A program made the position numbers and the translations under genes. The notes below the pieces were generated by a model. That model was not told the DNA's origin and did no database searches. It saw only the letters and a program-made list of their open reading frames with translations. Source: Candidatus Omnitrophota bacterium (lineage in GTDB: Bacteria; Omnitrophota; Gorgyraeia; B26-G9). Taken from it: 47,927 nt of DNA. Every line of letters starts with the position of its first letter. Position 1 is the first letter of the stretch. Below are positions 45,101-47,927 of the stretch, one piece after another. Location of the stretch: NCBI GenBank assembly GCA_018817585.1, contig JAHITE010000062.1, positions 1 to 47,927 on the forward strand. The letters are read 5' to 3'.

Positions 45101-46482
45101 GGCGCACTGGGACTTATCGGATTAGTATTATCATATTTAAAAATAAAAACAGTAAGCAAACTGCTATAATTTCCCTGATTATCAAAAGTTCTTAACCGAA
45201 GATAAAATGTTCCGTCTCCAGTAGGAGAACCCACCTGATAACTTGCCTCTGTCTGCTCTTGAATTAATCCCGGCTCACCATTTGAATCAGTGCCCCAGTA
45301 TACTGAATACCCTGACACCCCAGAACCAGTATCATTGGCGCCTGACCATTCAAAATAAGGATCATTGTCATCATTCTGCCATGTATTATTGGAGATGCTC
45401 TCTATTTTGGCTAAAGTGCGATACCCTGACGCCGGCACAGCCGGGTTAGTCGGATTCACATTGTCAATATTAGTGCTTATTGTCGGAGGGATAAGACAAT
45501 CTGTTTTTTCATCATTAATCACTATCTTTATAAAATAAGTGCCGACTATATCAGGCAAATCAATTTTAGTATTCCAGTTAAAGGTAATTGTATTTGCTCC
45601 CACTCCAGCTGTTTTAATTGGAGTGGTATCTCCCACCTGATAAACATTAGCAGTATTTATATCCGGAACTGGTATTATATCAGCAGTTGCAATCCCGGTC
45701 ATAGTTGCTTTATTCGTGCAGGTTAAAGCAGTAAGCCCATAATAGATACTTACCCTGCTGTTATTTTCATTTAGATCATCTGCCTCAATACTTATGCTGA
45801 CTTCACCGCTGCCATCAGTTTTCTGCGCAGCAGAATTAATCGTCACAGTAGGAGGATCATTAGTTATAATATCTACTTTCACATAATCAGTACTAATTAA
45901 ACTTCTCCTATCAACATCGATCCCTACAGCTAATAGCTGAACAGACCCGTCACTATCAATATAATTCGCGCAGTTTACGCTTAAAGAACCTGTTAAATTT
46001 ACCTCGCTAGCAAGACCGGTTGAATTCAAAAACACATAAGCATTGCCGGAATAGTCCCAAATATAGAGCTCAACACCGTCATTAGTCTTTCCATCACCAA
46101 TACCGTTCCATAAAACATTGATTTGTTCTACTGTGGATTCTGTTTCTGTGATCGTAAACTTGAAACGCTGTGCGGGATAGATACCATTAGTACCGGAAAT
46201 AGCCGTCTCCCGAATACTATTATCCGTGCTTATATTGGAATAAGTCATTGTCGCGGAACTTGGCAGATTATTGGCAGCCGGTGGCTTAGCGCTAACCCCT
46301 GACTCATAGCCCCATTTATTTATCCCAGCTCCTGTGGAAAAATCATAGGTATTAGTCCCGGCAAGAATATTATTTGTATCAAAACAAACCAGCATTACTG
46401 TTAAAGAAATACTAAAACCTAACAATAACTTAAAATTAATTTTTAAAAAAGCCCTATTTATCAAATTAAATATTTTATCCAT
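30181..46482 (-). CDS. Giant exported repeat protein with C-terminal beta-propeller, candidate pilus-tip/surface adhesin
   Basis: A single open frame of about 5430 residues. In order: signal peptide (LLLGFSISLTVMLVCFDTNN); an unassigned beta domain; three Fn3-like units (SGYSVYWGTDSNGEPGLI); 24 Ig-like repeats of about 115 residues (DHFVISHD..AIAGIAENITITAKDAYGN); three modules with YYDSNNSGDYTTGVD inserted after repeats 7, 14 and 24, the first preceded by a jelly-roll-like insert; Fn3-like segments; four CARDB-like domains (NVTPSSLAVGG...QQFIWTYTAG); and a PQQ-type propeller (30.2-31.3 kb). I chose the ATG at 46482. A TTG at 46491 is in frame and a stop lies just before it. Neither has a Shine-Dalgarno sequence, but a leader ORF overlaps the ATG. 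It is upstream of the propeller gene and PilV-W-X, suggesting a PilY1-like tip adhesin. Confidence 0.9.
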   Translation of the reverse strand: MDKIFNLINRAFLKINFKLLLGFSISLTVMLVCFDTNNILAGTNTYDFSTGAGINKWGYESGVSAKPPAANNLPSSATMTYSNISTDNSIRETAISGTNGIYPAQRFKFTITETESTVEQINVLWNGIGDGKTNDGVELYIWDYSGNAYVFLNSTGLASEVNLTGSLSVNCANYIDSDGSVQLLAVGIDVDRRSLISTDYVKVDIITNDPPTVTINSAAQKTDGSGEVSISIEADDLNENNSRVSIYYGLTALTCTNKATMTGIATADIIPVPDINTANVYQVGDTTPIKTAGVGANTITFNWNTKIDLPDIVGTYFIKIVINDEKTDCLIPPTISTNIDNVNPTNPAVPASGYRTLAKIESISNNTWQNDDNDPYFEWSGANDTGSGVSGYSVYWGTDSNGEPGLIQEQTEASYQVGSPTGDGTFYLRLRTFDNQGNYSSLLTVFIFKYDNTNPISPSAPAFAWQASSKIYPISNDTWQDADNTPYFEWSGSNDGSGSGVSGYSVYWGIDSNGEPGLIKEQSANNYQVALGTAEGTYYLRVRAFDNFGLYSPDITLFIFKYDINAPTNPIASCSAWDSSAKGTAISDNTAQGIDQTPYFEWSGAADGNGQGVSGYSVYFGVSPVGEPGIVQEQAGVSYNVSTPTGEDTYYLRVRTFDSLGHYSNPLTLFTFIYDGTKPTVMISVLPNPTGHRAQGELRFVLMFSEEMDIGAAPIISYDPAGAIELQPVSFSGVWSTTTNPNDTYTVYNTNIIDSSTGDGIAVISVSAAQDIAGNIIIDDTDDTFDIDTTVDHFEINHDGQALVDIAEDIMITAKNITNCTVLDFTGNIILSTLNETGEITWALNTGSGSFNDNGAGVDTATYTYSALDNGVVILQVTDSAADILDVEVTDSIHIDNDTEGGLTISTTALGSFVIAHDTSATAGIAETITITAKDTGGQTKTDYAGTVMLDTTGTATAITWAKSLGGGSFSDGGPVADTASYTFHDNDNGVAVFTITDTKVETINISAVDGAIIDDNTEGNLTLVPGEVDHFVISHDNAAIAGTADNVGITVYDAFNNIKTDYIGTITVDTDGDPNRINWANVDGSGTFTDNGAEFDTAVYTFIAGDAGTVTLSINDTAAESLNISVNGDGKSDDNTEGNLIVSPAVIDYFVIAHDASANAGVPENITVTAKDVYGNNKTDYTGTITLDTNGTAASIAWALKTGIGLFADGGASADTATYTFDLADNGSAVFSITDIAQEVLNILVSGNGKTDNDNEGSLTIGAPVIQNFVVIHDGTANAGVIENITITAKDSLGNTMTSYNGTITVDTNGTANTIAWSLVSGLGTFNDNGASVDTCTYTFSALDNGTAILGINDTTQEIIDIDVLGDSKTDNDTEGNLEVGAALLSYFLINHDTTATAGIGENLTITAKDTVGNTKTDYIGTITVDTNGTADAITWAIISGNGSFADGGAEFDTATYTYDLTDSGVVILSLNDTKAEMINISVSGDGKTDNNTEGDLAVSPGVIDHFRIFHDTSGIAGIAEPITIYARDANENTLTSYTGSITIDTTGTVTAVTWALQSGVGLFVDGGASVDTATYTFSGADNGTVVLNCTDTSSESINISVAGDGKIDDDLEGNLVINPPGTQSTGLRSAAANSGTFTSPANAYVNNSIFATSLKNEVHNYYNYGNSLPYNAIILGFEARIDGKTSRLETGTKAQYYALELSWNSGLNYTSTGYKTPALTTTESTYTLGSATDTWGRTWTKAEINDTNFRVRVIADSLASTRSFLLDWIPVNVYYEIGASSTSNSVISTQVGAGQTDNLILDITITNSAGSLDTVTAITVNNTGTAADSEISAVKLYYDSNNSGDYTTGVDTQIGSGTFASGTKTFTGFNVNIAADGGTEEFFVVFDIASNAVVGKIIDAAIPVNGISLTKTGVIEQSVLNSAGTRQITRMLDHFVISHDGAGIAGGNEQVSITAKDAYGNVITNYTGTITLDTNGTSNFITWSLQSGYGSFNDGGAGVDTATYAFNVADNGAAVFNMNDTLAETLNISVTGDSKSDDNTEGNLVINPAVLDHFVVLHDTAAIAGIADNVTVTAKDAYENTLNDFAGTITLNTTGTPTVITWQLVSGFGIFNDGGASVDTANYTYVPADSGAAIFSITDIKAEVLNISITGDGKLDDNTEGDLAVSPGVINYFVVSHDNQAVADIAESIIITAKDVYANTKYDYTGTIAVDTTGTATTITWANISGAGIFNDNGAGFDTASYTYDLTDNGVVTLSIIDIKTETINISVAGDAKTDNDAEGNLVFIPGDIDHFVISHDGVATTGISEQITIYAYDANNNIKDDYTGTITLDTTGTATTIAWSLYSGSGTFVDGGTSVDTAIYTFADIDNGVVVLNILDYTAETINISVLGNSKTDDDTEGTLNIASSGLDHFVITHDGNAIVGTAESITITAKNANGDTLQTYQGQITVDTTGTDNSIAWALQTGNGSFIDGNTEQDTCTYQFSAVDNGVVVLNITDAMEETINISVSGEGKTDDNTELNLIINPDGLHHFILSHDGIANSGVSELIVITAKDANNVTLTSYTGTITVDTNGTASAITWAKVSGGGAFAEGGASVDTATYTYVSGDLGAVSLSINDTKKETINISVAGDSKSDDNSEGNLVVSAGAIDHFLISHDNSAIQNVAEQVSITAKDLYGNTKDNYLGTILVSTLNETGEIIWSLQTGGGVFSDAGTGIDSATYGYIVSDAGIVTLTLSCSQADTLNIAVIGDAKTDDDTEGTLAVQASSVTADAVANPVTTASVTAGATDILILDLTITNNNVLAGDTITSVTLNNTGTISDSEISSVKLYYDSNNSGDYTSGVDAQVGSGIFSGGSKTFSGLSISLAQIGTEDLFVVVDLNNNVNEGDIIDIEIPVNGIVLSNAPAIKSSVLNSAGTRFIELILDHFVIAHDGAASAGLAELVTVTAKDIYENILTSYDGLISLNTNGTGDISWSLSSGLGSFVDAGGDDDTAIYTFNPSDNGSAVFAIIDELAETINISVTGGGKLDNNTEGNLVISPNVLDHFDIDHDTAAVAGIAEQVTVRPHDQYHNVIEDYTGSITLDTNGSLDTIGWAIFAGFGTFNDDGAGADTATYTFSSSDNSTAVFTITDTSAESIDISITGDGKTDLNDEGNLVFAPAGLDHFLISHDNVAQAGIADNITIIAKDEYGNTISNYAGQIIVDTDGTAASIGWANVSGTGVFADNGLDSDTAIYTYTASDNGIVVLSITDAILENLNISVSGDLKIDDDTEGLLSVGPGLIDHFSITHDGFALQNAPENIMVDAYDAFGNQKTDYVGMIILDTSSTGEITWATSGAGIFNDNGIGNDTAVYTFDLGDNGSALFTMTDDTAETINLSVTGDSKSDDDNEGELEVVAAGFHHFKITHDGNAVANVPEHITITAKDVSDVTVSNYVGTMTIDTNGTASAINWTLNAGSGVFNDDGAAVDTATYTFNPVDNGVVILDITNTQTETLNIAVSGSGKIDDNTEGNLVINPAGLHHFSISHDNNAIAGIADNVIITANDANQNPVTNYTGSITIDTNGTAGTITWAKISGNGVFADGGAAVDTATYTFDGADNGVVTLSIANTKSESFNISVIGDSKLDDDTEGNITVVPAGIDHFVIMHDGLAEAGIAENITITAKDAYSNTITDYISQIIVDTNGSATTITWAKISGNGVFADGGVAVDTATYIFDGADNGVVTLTIIDTKLESLDISVAGDSKTDNDMEGILSVGAGALDKFVIAHDNNAIAGTPESITITAYDVYNNIKTNYAGTITLDTNGTATSITWTKIAGIGVFNDGGDLLDSATYAFLSADNGTAGFTINDTVAESIDIDISGSGKFDDDTEGNLVVVPAGLDHFNILHDGSATAGIAENITITARDIYDNNQDDYAGSIIVDTNGTDTTITWANVSGGGIFNDNGASVDTAVYTYDPTDNGIVTLSVNDTKAETILISVSGSGKLDDDTDEDLTVNSNVLNYFVVSHDNIAIQSVSEDISVTAYDQYGNTKIDYTGTITLDTTGDVNNISWILNTGSGSFLDGGVSADTATYTYAGQDAGIALFGMTDNTAETLNIAVDAGGINDNNTEGDLVVQASSLTIDIIANALASGYIGQGASGYVLMDLTLTNNNVMAADDIQSIILNNTGTILDAQISSVKLYYDSNNSGTFSHGIDAQVGAGSFSGGSITFSDINVTIPIAGTEELYVTVDLAGTVTDGAIVDISVPVNGITFEFSPDAEDSILNSAGSYIVDSMVPSSVLDLATTSHNNAISIWNDPQSRDNTVTVSWSLATDSASGVDGYSVLWDNNPTTLPDSVKDIEQTQNSITSAALSDANTHYVHVRSVDNVGNWESTAASLGPFYIDTSVPAATSIYQIIEYAGGDYLSISGNTIYYSGLAYSAFRVYVSASDAGSGLKQALFPTTTSAGGIDFTEDVGAYQYLYTYEISAPGASYNNVNAVVYDNAGNLTNVPFSVVLDSTAPDFVTTLTSSSHTQGVPSVNNDIIFTWSDVSDTQSGVAGYSIIVNTNPTTIPPQYLNVDQGQGTYTASDLASGSYYGHIRSVDNVGNWSSTVTHAGPYIIGRGNLTAAITSSKNIISTDQQFEVTMIVDNTGSSAVNDVDPSTLIVDTTGAATAITSSNPAAQDIAPAGQKQFQWTYTAGLNPGTISFKGYAQGTDTDGIIKSSVISSNDITVEQKANLSLSVLAAPATVNTNENITIKVNVSNTGQADAVNVAPLLTPSGSAIPIIDSGPSPATATIKGGRSKEFVFIAHGAGAGVANFTATIAQGSDENSNAVLSVNQAQDSVTVQSPPSYELTSSISATPASVQPSGTITITMNVQNTGGSILSNVTPSSLAVGGTSSDAIYATGPTPANVSSLAAGAEQQFIWTYTAGSTLGTINFTGNANSTETASSATASSDITILTESAILISAIAATPASLLTNATITVTMTVTNTANSGGATAENVIPSILTIGGSSGEANLLTGPSPSSANIAPQAQQNFIWTYRAGITQGTVNFTGNASGTDSSDQADVSSAANTSANVSINTLNADWIYPTGTNVLGPIRSIPIAYWGMENKIYIGSDDNNLYILNGDTHELDASFTTSGKIRGLPYPSTDIDGADLKDIVYFGTVGKTVYGLWADNTLRWNRVMGEALTTTVLYDYVSGVYFGTTANNIYCIDAVDGTDFWGAPAAVGGAIESSPAMIYVPTLDYDEIYFGASDGKVYGFKAIDGTGARTFDTGFGAEGAIKTAPTITLQNPSVGSSRRLMLFGTANGKFYAVNTANLSSAPADTGWSVNLVSVGGSVYSAPWFDTDSRYVFFGSQDGKLYAVSIADGSMKANFPVDVSSPIDSWPLVENGIVYFGADNGKFYAVDADTGQIVPGWPYDTGDAIKGGAALHLIYNTDTWDVEETYVIVGSDSGKIYSFKAVK
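34190..44115 (-). repeat. 24-copy Ig-like repeat array inside the giant gene
   Basis: Each unit is about 350 bp and encodes, in order, [LI]DHFxIxHD, AxAGxxExITITAKDxxxN, TDYxGTIxxDTNGTA, ITWAxxSGxGxFxDGGAxVDTATYTF, DNGxVxLxITDxxxExxxISV and xGDGKxDDNTEGNL. I counted 24 openings by the xxF.I.HD motif. They are grouped 7+7+10, separated by inserts at about 40.69-41.63 and 37.72-38.20 kb. Most units have diverged. One adjacent pair (35331-35447 versus 35694-35804) is nearly identical, showing recent duplication or conversion. The fold resembles invasin-type Big domains by pattern. Confidence 0.88.
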
Positions 46483-46534
46483 GACTTTCAAGTAGCACTA
46501 AACATGCCAAGTTAAACACTTTTATTAAAAACAT
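46475..46534 (-). CDS. 19-codon leader ORF overlapping the giant gene's start
   Basis: A strong AAGGAG (46545-46550) is followed first by ATG-TAA (46539-46534), a start-stop pair. The overlapping ATG at 46534 then opens MFLIKVFNLACLVLLESHG. Its stop (46475-46477) lies within the first three codons of the giant protein, whose ATG (46480-46482) has no Shine-Dalgarno sequence of its own. This is the arrangement expected for translational coupling. Whether the peptide matters or only the ribosome transit is unknown. Confidence 0.5.
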   Translation of the reverse strand: MFLIKVFNLACLVLLESHG

Positions 46535-46902
46535 TACATTGCAACTCCTTTTAAATCAATAAGTTATAAATCAAATTTTCTCTATTATTTAAACTTTCTA
46601 AAAACCTTAAATTAATGAGTATTTTATGCCTCACTGCATACTAATATACACATGTGGAGATAAAAAGTAGTATGCTCAAATAATGCTTGTTTTTAAATTA
46701 AAGTGTTTTAAATATTATCTTATTAAATACTATTTTAGATTTTTAAGCAGCAAGAAACCCACGGGGGTTTATATAATAAAACTTACATTTCAAGCATTGC
46801 TTATTTTGTTACTCATAAATATTTTGAGGAATTTTTGATGTTTACTAACATTACAAGCAATGCTCGTTATGTTATATTTGGTTGTTATTGGCTGTTGCAG
46901 GA
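46535..46902. other. AT-rich spacer with hairpin and inverted repeat next to the second RAYT
   Basis: No gene is seen. AAACCC-ACGG-GGGTTT (46755-46770) is a perfect 6-bp hairpin. On the reverse strand it precedes a T-rich but imperfect tract (CTTGCTGCTT), so it may be a weak terminator for the RAYT gene. AGCATTGCTT (46793-46802) and AAGCAATGCT (46855-46864) form a 10-bp inverted repeat just downstream of the RAYT stop and could be a RAYT substrate. No clear -35/-10 pair for the giant gene was found. Confidence 0.45.
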
Positions 46903-47763
46903 TTACTTGATTAGTTTGCGGGAAATAAGCTGTCTGCTTTTGTTCAGCATTTTGGCGATTTCTGAAATTGTATAGCCATTAGAAAGTAACTGCTCCCCTA
47001 GATATTTTATAGCCGCTACATCTTCAGGGCGGGTGAACCGCTTGATTTTTTTACTTCTTTCTATTTCATCACATAGCTTCAAGGTATCTTCATCAACGTT
47101 ATCCACCTTATCTTTTGATTTCATGTAATAAGCAAATTCCAGCCTAAACTTGTTTAAGGCATTCAGATCCTGAGAAATAGCATTTAGTCGGATATTTATA
47201 GCATCGTTTATTAAAGTAATATATATTTCTTTTCCTTTATCAGTATTATCGTTTAACATATTTAAGATAAAATCGCTATCAACAAAACTTTGCCTACTAA
47301 TTCTGCCTACAAATAAATTTAAAGAACTCCACCTGTATTTACCCAATTCCGTTATTAATCTTGCTTTAAAGGGATTTAAATGAATATACAAAGAAATAGC
47401 AAGCAAATATTTCTCATTTAAGCATAAACTCGCCCTAAAAGGCTTACAAAAAACTGGACCTTTTCTTGAGTATTTCGCATTAAGATATTTTGCGTATTTT
47501 TCAAATAAATATTTTGCTCCCAGCGAAAGATTTTCATCTTTTATTCGAACTAATAAATGCAAATGATTAGGCATCAAGCAAAATGAAAATATCTTCCAAT
47601 TAAATTTCTGCGGAATACTTTTTAACAAGGAAAGCATGTAAAGATAATCGCTATCTTCCAGAAATAGCATCTCTCGCCCCGGCGCCCGATGCGTAATATG
47701 ATAAACAGCATTAGGATAGATTATTCTTTCCCTAGACAGCGGAACCCCTTCTACCTTTCTCAT
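46903..47763 (-). CDS. REP-associated tyrosine transposase (RAYT) with C-terminal HTH
   Basis: A 286-residue Y1-family protein. HUH motif MPNHLHLLV (H67, H69); Tyr-bearing helix EKYAKYLNAKYSRKGPVF (Y90 or Y93 as candidate nucleophile); AISLYIHLNPFKA; and GKYRWSSL. A C-terminal HTH follows (GYTISEIAKMLNKSRQLISR, about 262-283). All core residues are present, so it may be active. RAYTs cut and join single-stranded DNA at REP hairpins and are usually single-copy, domesticated genes rather than typical insertion sequences. AAGGAGG lies 6 nt before the ATG. It is divergent from the partial gene at the right edge. Confidence 0.9.
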   Translation of the reverse strand: MRKVEGVPLSRERIIYPNAVYHITHRAPGREMLFLEDSDYLYMLSLLKSIPQKFNWKIFSFCLMPNHLHLLVRIKDENLSLGAKYLFEKYAKYLNAKYSRKGPVFCKPFRASLCLNEKYLLAISLYIHLNPFKARLITELGKYRWSSLNLFVGRISRQSFVDSDFILNMLNDNTDKGKEIYITLINDAINIRLNAISQDLNALNKFRLEFAYYMKSKDKVDNVDEDTLKLCDEIERSKKIKRFTRPEDVAAIKYLGEQLLSNGYTISEIAKMLNKSRQLISRKLIK

Positions 47764-47825
47764 TTCCCCTCCTTTCTCTTTATATAAAGCCTTGTGTAAA
47801 ATTCATAACCATCTATAATTAAATA

Positions 47826-47900
47826 AGTTACATAACTTATTTTCTTGCAATTCCCTCCATTAATGATATAATGTAACTAGTTCAATCACAAACAGTTACA
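47826..47900. promoter_or_regulatory. Candidate operator: three AGTTACA/TGTAACT sites around a promoter
   Basis: AGTTACA (47826-47832) lies in a perfect palindrome AAATAAGTTA-CA-TAACTTATTT (47821-47842) just upstream of the -35 box. TGTAACT (47872-47878) overlaps the -10 end. AGTTACA (47894-47900) forms an inverted pair with it across 15 bp. The placement fits repressor sites for the rightward gene. The regulator is unknown. Confidence 0.5.
47845..47872 (+). promoter_or_regulatory. Sigma-70 promoter for the right-edge gene
   Basis: TTGCAA (47845-47850) and perfect TATAAT (47867-47872), spacer 16 bp. Initiation near 47879 gives a leader of about 40 nt to the start at 47920. Confidence 0.7.
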
Positions 47901-47919
47901 ACAAAAATGGAGGAAAATT

Positions 47920-47927
47920 ATGGTTCA
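47920..47927 (+). CDS. Start of a rightward gene, cut by the window edge
   Basis: ATG-GTT-CA follows a strong GGAGG (47909-47913) at 6-nt spacing, behind a good promoter and operator-like sites. Only the first two full codons are visible, so no product can be named. Confidence 0.6.

Noticed and set aside
30277..45449. Numerous forward-strand reading frames opposite the giant gene
   Set aside because: They mirror the repetitive reverse-strand coding sequence, lack ribosome binding sites and encode no recognisable protein.
46755..46770. ACGG-loop hairpin as a guanidine-II (mini-ykkC) riboswitch
   Set aside because: That class needs two such hairpins close together and a guanidine-related gene downstream. 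Only one hairpin is present.

Overview
The window is a contiguous stretch of an AT-rich bacterial chromosome from a diderm (Gram-negative-type) organism. It carries a secretin, a type II secretion/type IV pilus platform, many type IV prepilins, REP-associated tyrosine transposases (RAYTs), Kre9/KNH-like Ig repeat proteins and giant repeat proteins. This mix recalls candidate phyla such as Omnitrophota. That placement is an inference from gene content, since no marker gene or rRNA is present.

Layout, left to right. (1) 1-5222 (-): the N-terminal about 1740 residues of a very large exported protein of Kre9-like Ig repeats, whose 3' end lies outside the window. Upstream of it are a small exported protein (5241-5675) and a RAYT fused to a membrane anchor and an extracytoplasmic domain (5701-6864). 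Ahead of these sits a structured RNA with its own consensus promoter and terminator (6963-7175), with some resemblance to a c-di-GMP-I riboswitch. (2) 7345-13568 (-): an exopolysaccharide/glycan cluster with a glycosyltransferase, PHP-like membrane protein, WbqC-like protein, ExeA-type ATPase, LmbE-type deacetylase and WecA/TagO-type initiating sugar transferase. (3) 13569-14027: a gene-free mosaic of short repeats. (4) 14028-20146 (-): gspE, gspF, gspI, gspJ and gspK-like genes plus a radical SAM/SPASM protein, behind an excellent sigma-70 promoter.

(5) 20674-26650 (+), divergent from gspE: a MerR-like HTH protein, a ParA ATPase, a PilM-PilN (GspL-like) fusion, GspM/PilO-like, GspC/PilP-like and GspD secretin genes, and a 60-residue Cys-containing peptide, tightly overlapping. 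The PilM/GspL-like protein begins with a peptide closely resembling the ParA-activating N-terminus of ParB/Spo0J. This suggests that the adjacent ParA positions the secretion/pilus machine by touching its cytoplasmic platform directly; it is the most interesting signal in the window.

(6) 26658-29909 (-): PilX, PilW and PilV-like minor pilins and a PQQ-type beta-propeller protein. (7) 30184-46482 (-): a giant exported protein of about 5430 residues, with 24 copies of an Ig-like repeat and a C-terminal PQQ-type propeller. With the adjacent minor pilins it looks like a functional counterpart of the PilY1 pilus-tip adhesin. Its start codon has no Shine-Dalgarno sequence and is overlapped by a 19-codon leader ORF that follows one. 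(8) 46903-47763 (-): a second RAYT with a C-terminal HTH. The window ends on the first codons of a rightward gene with a clear promoter, a strong ribosome binding site and three AGTTACA/TGTAACT operator-like sites.

The genes fit one theme: a cell-surface programme of glycan synthesis, a type II/type IV pilus-like export machine, minor pilins and giant adhesins. No tRNA, rRNA or CRISPR array was seen.
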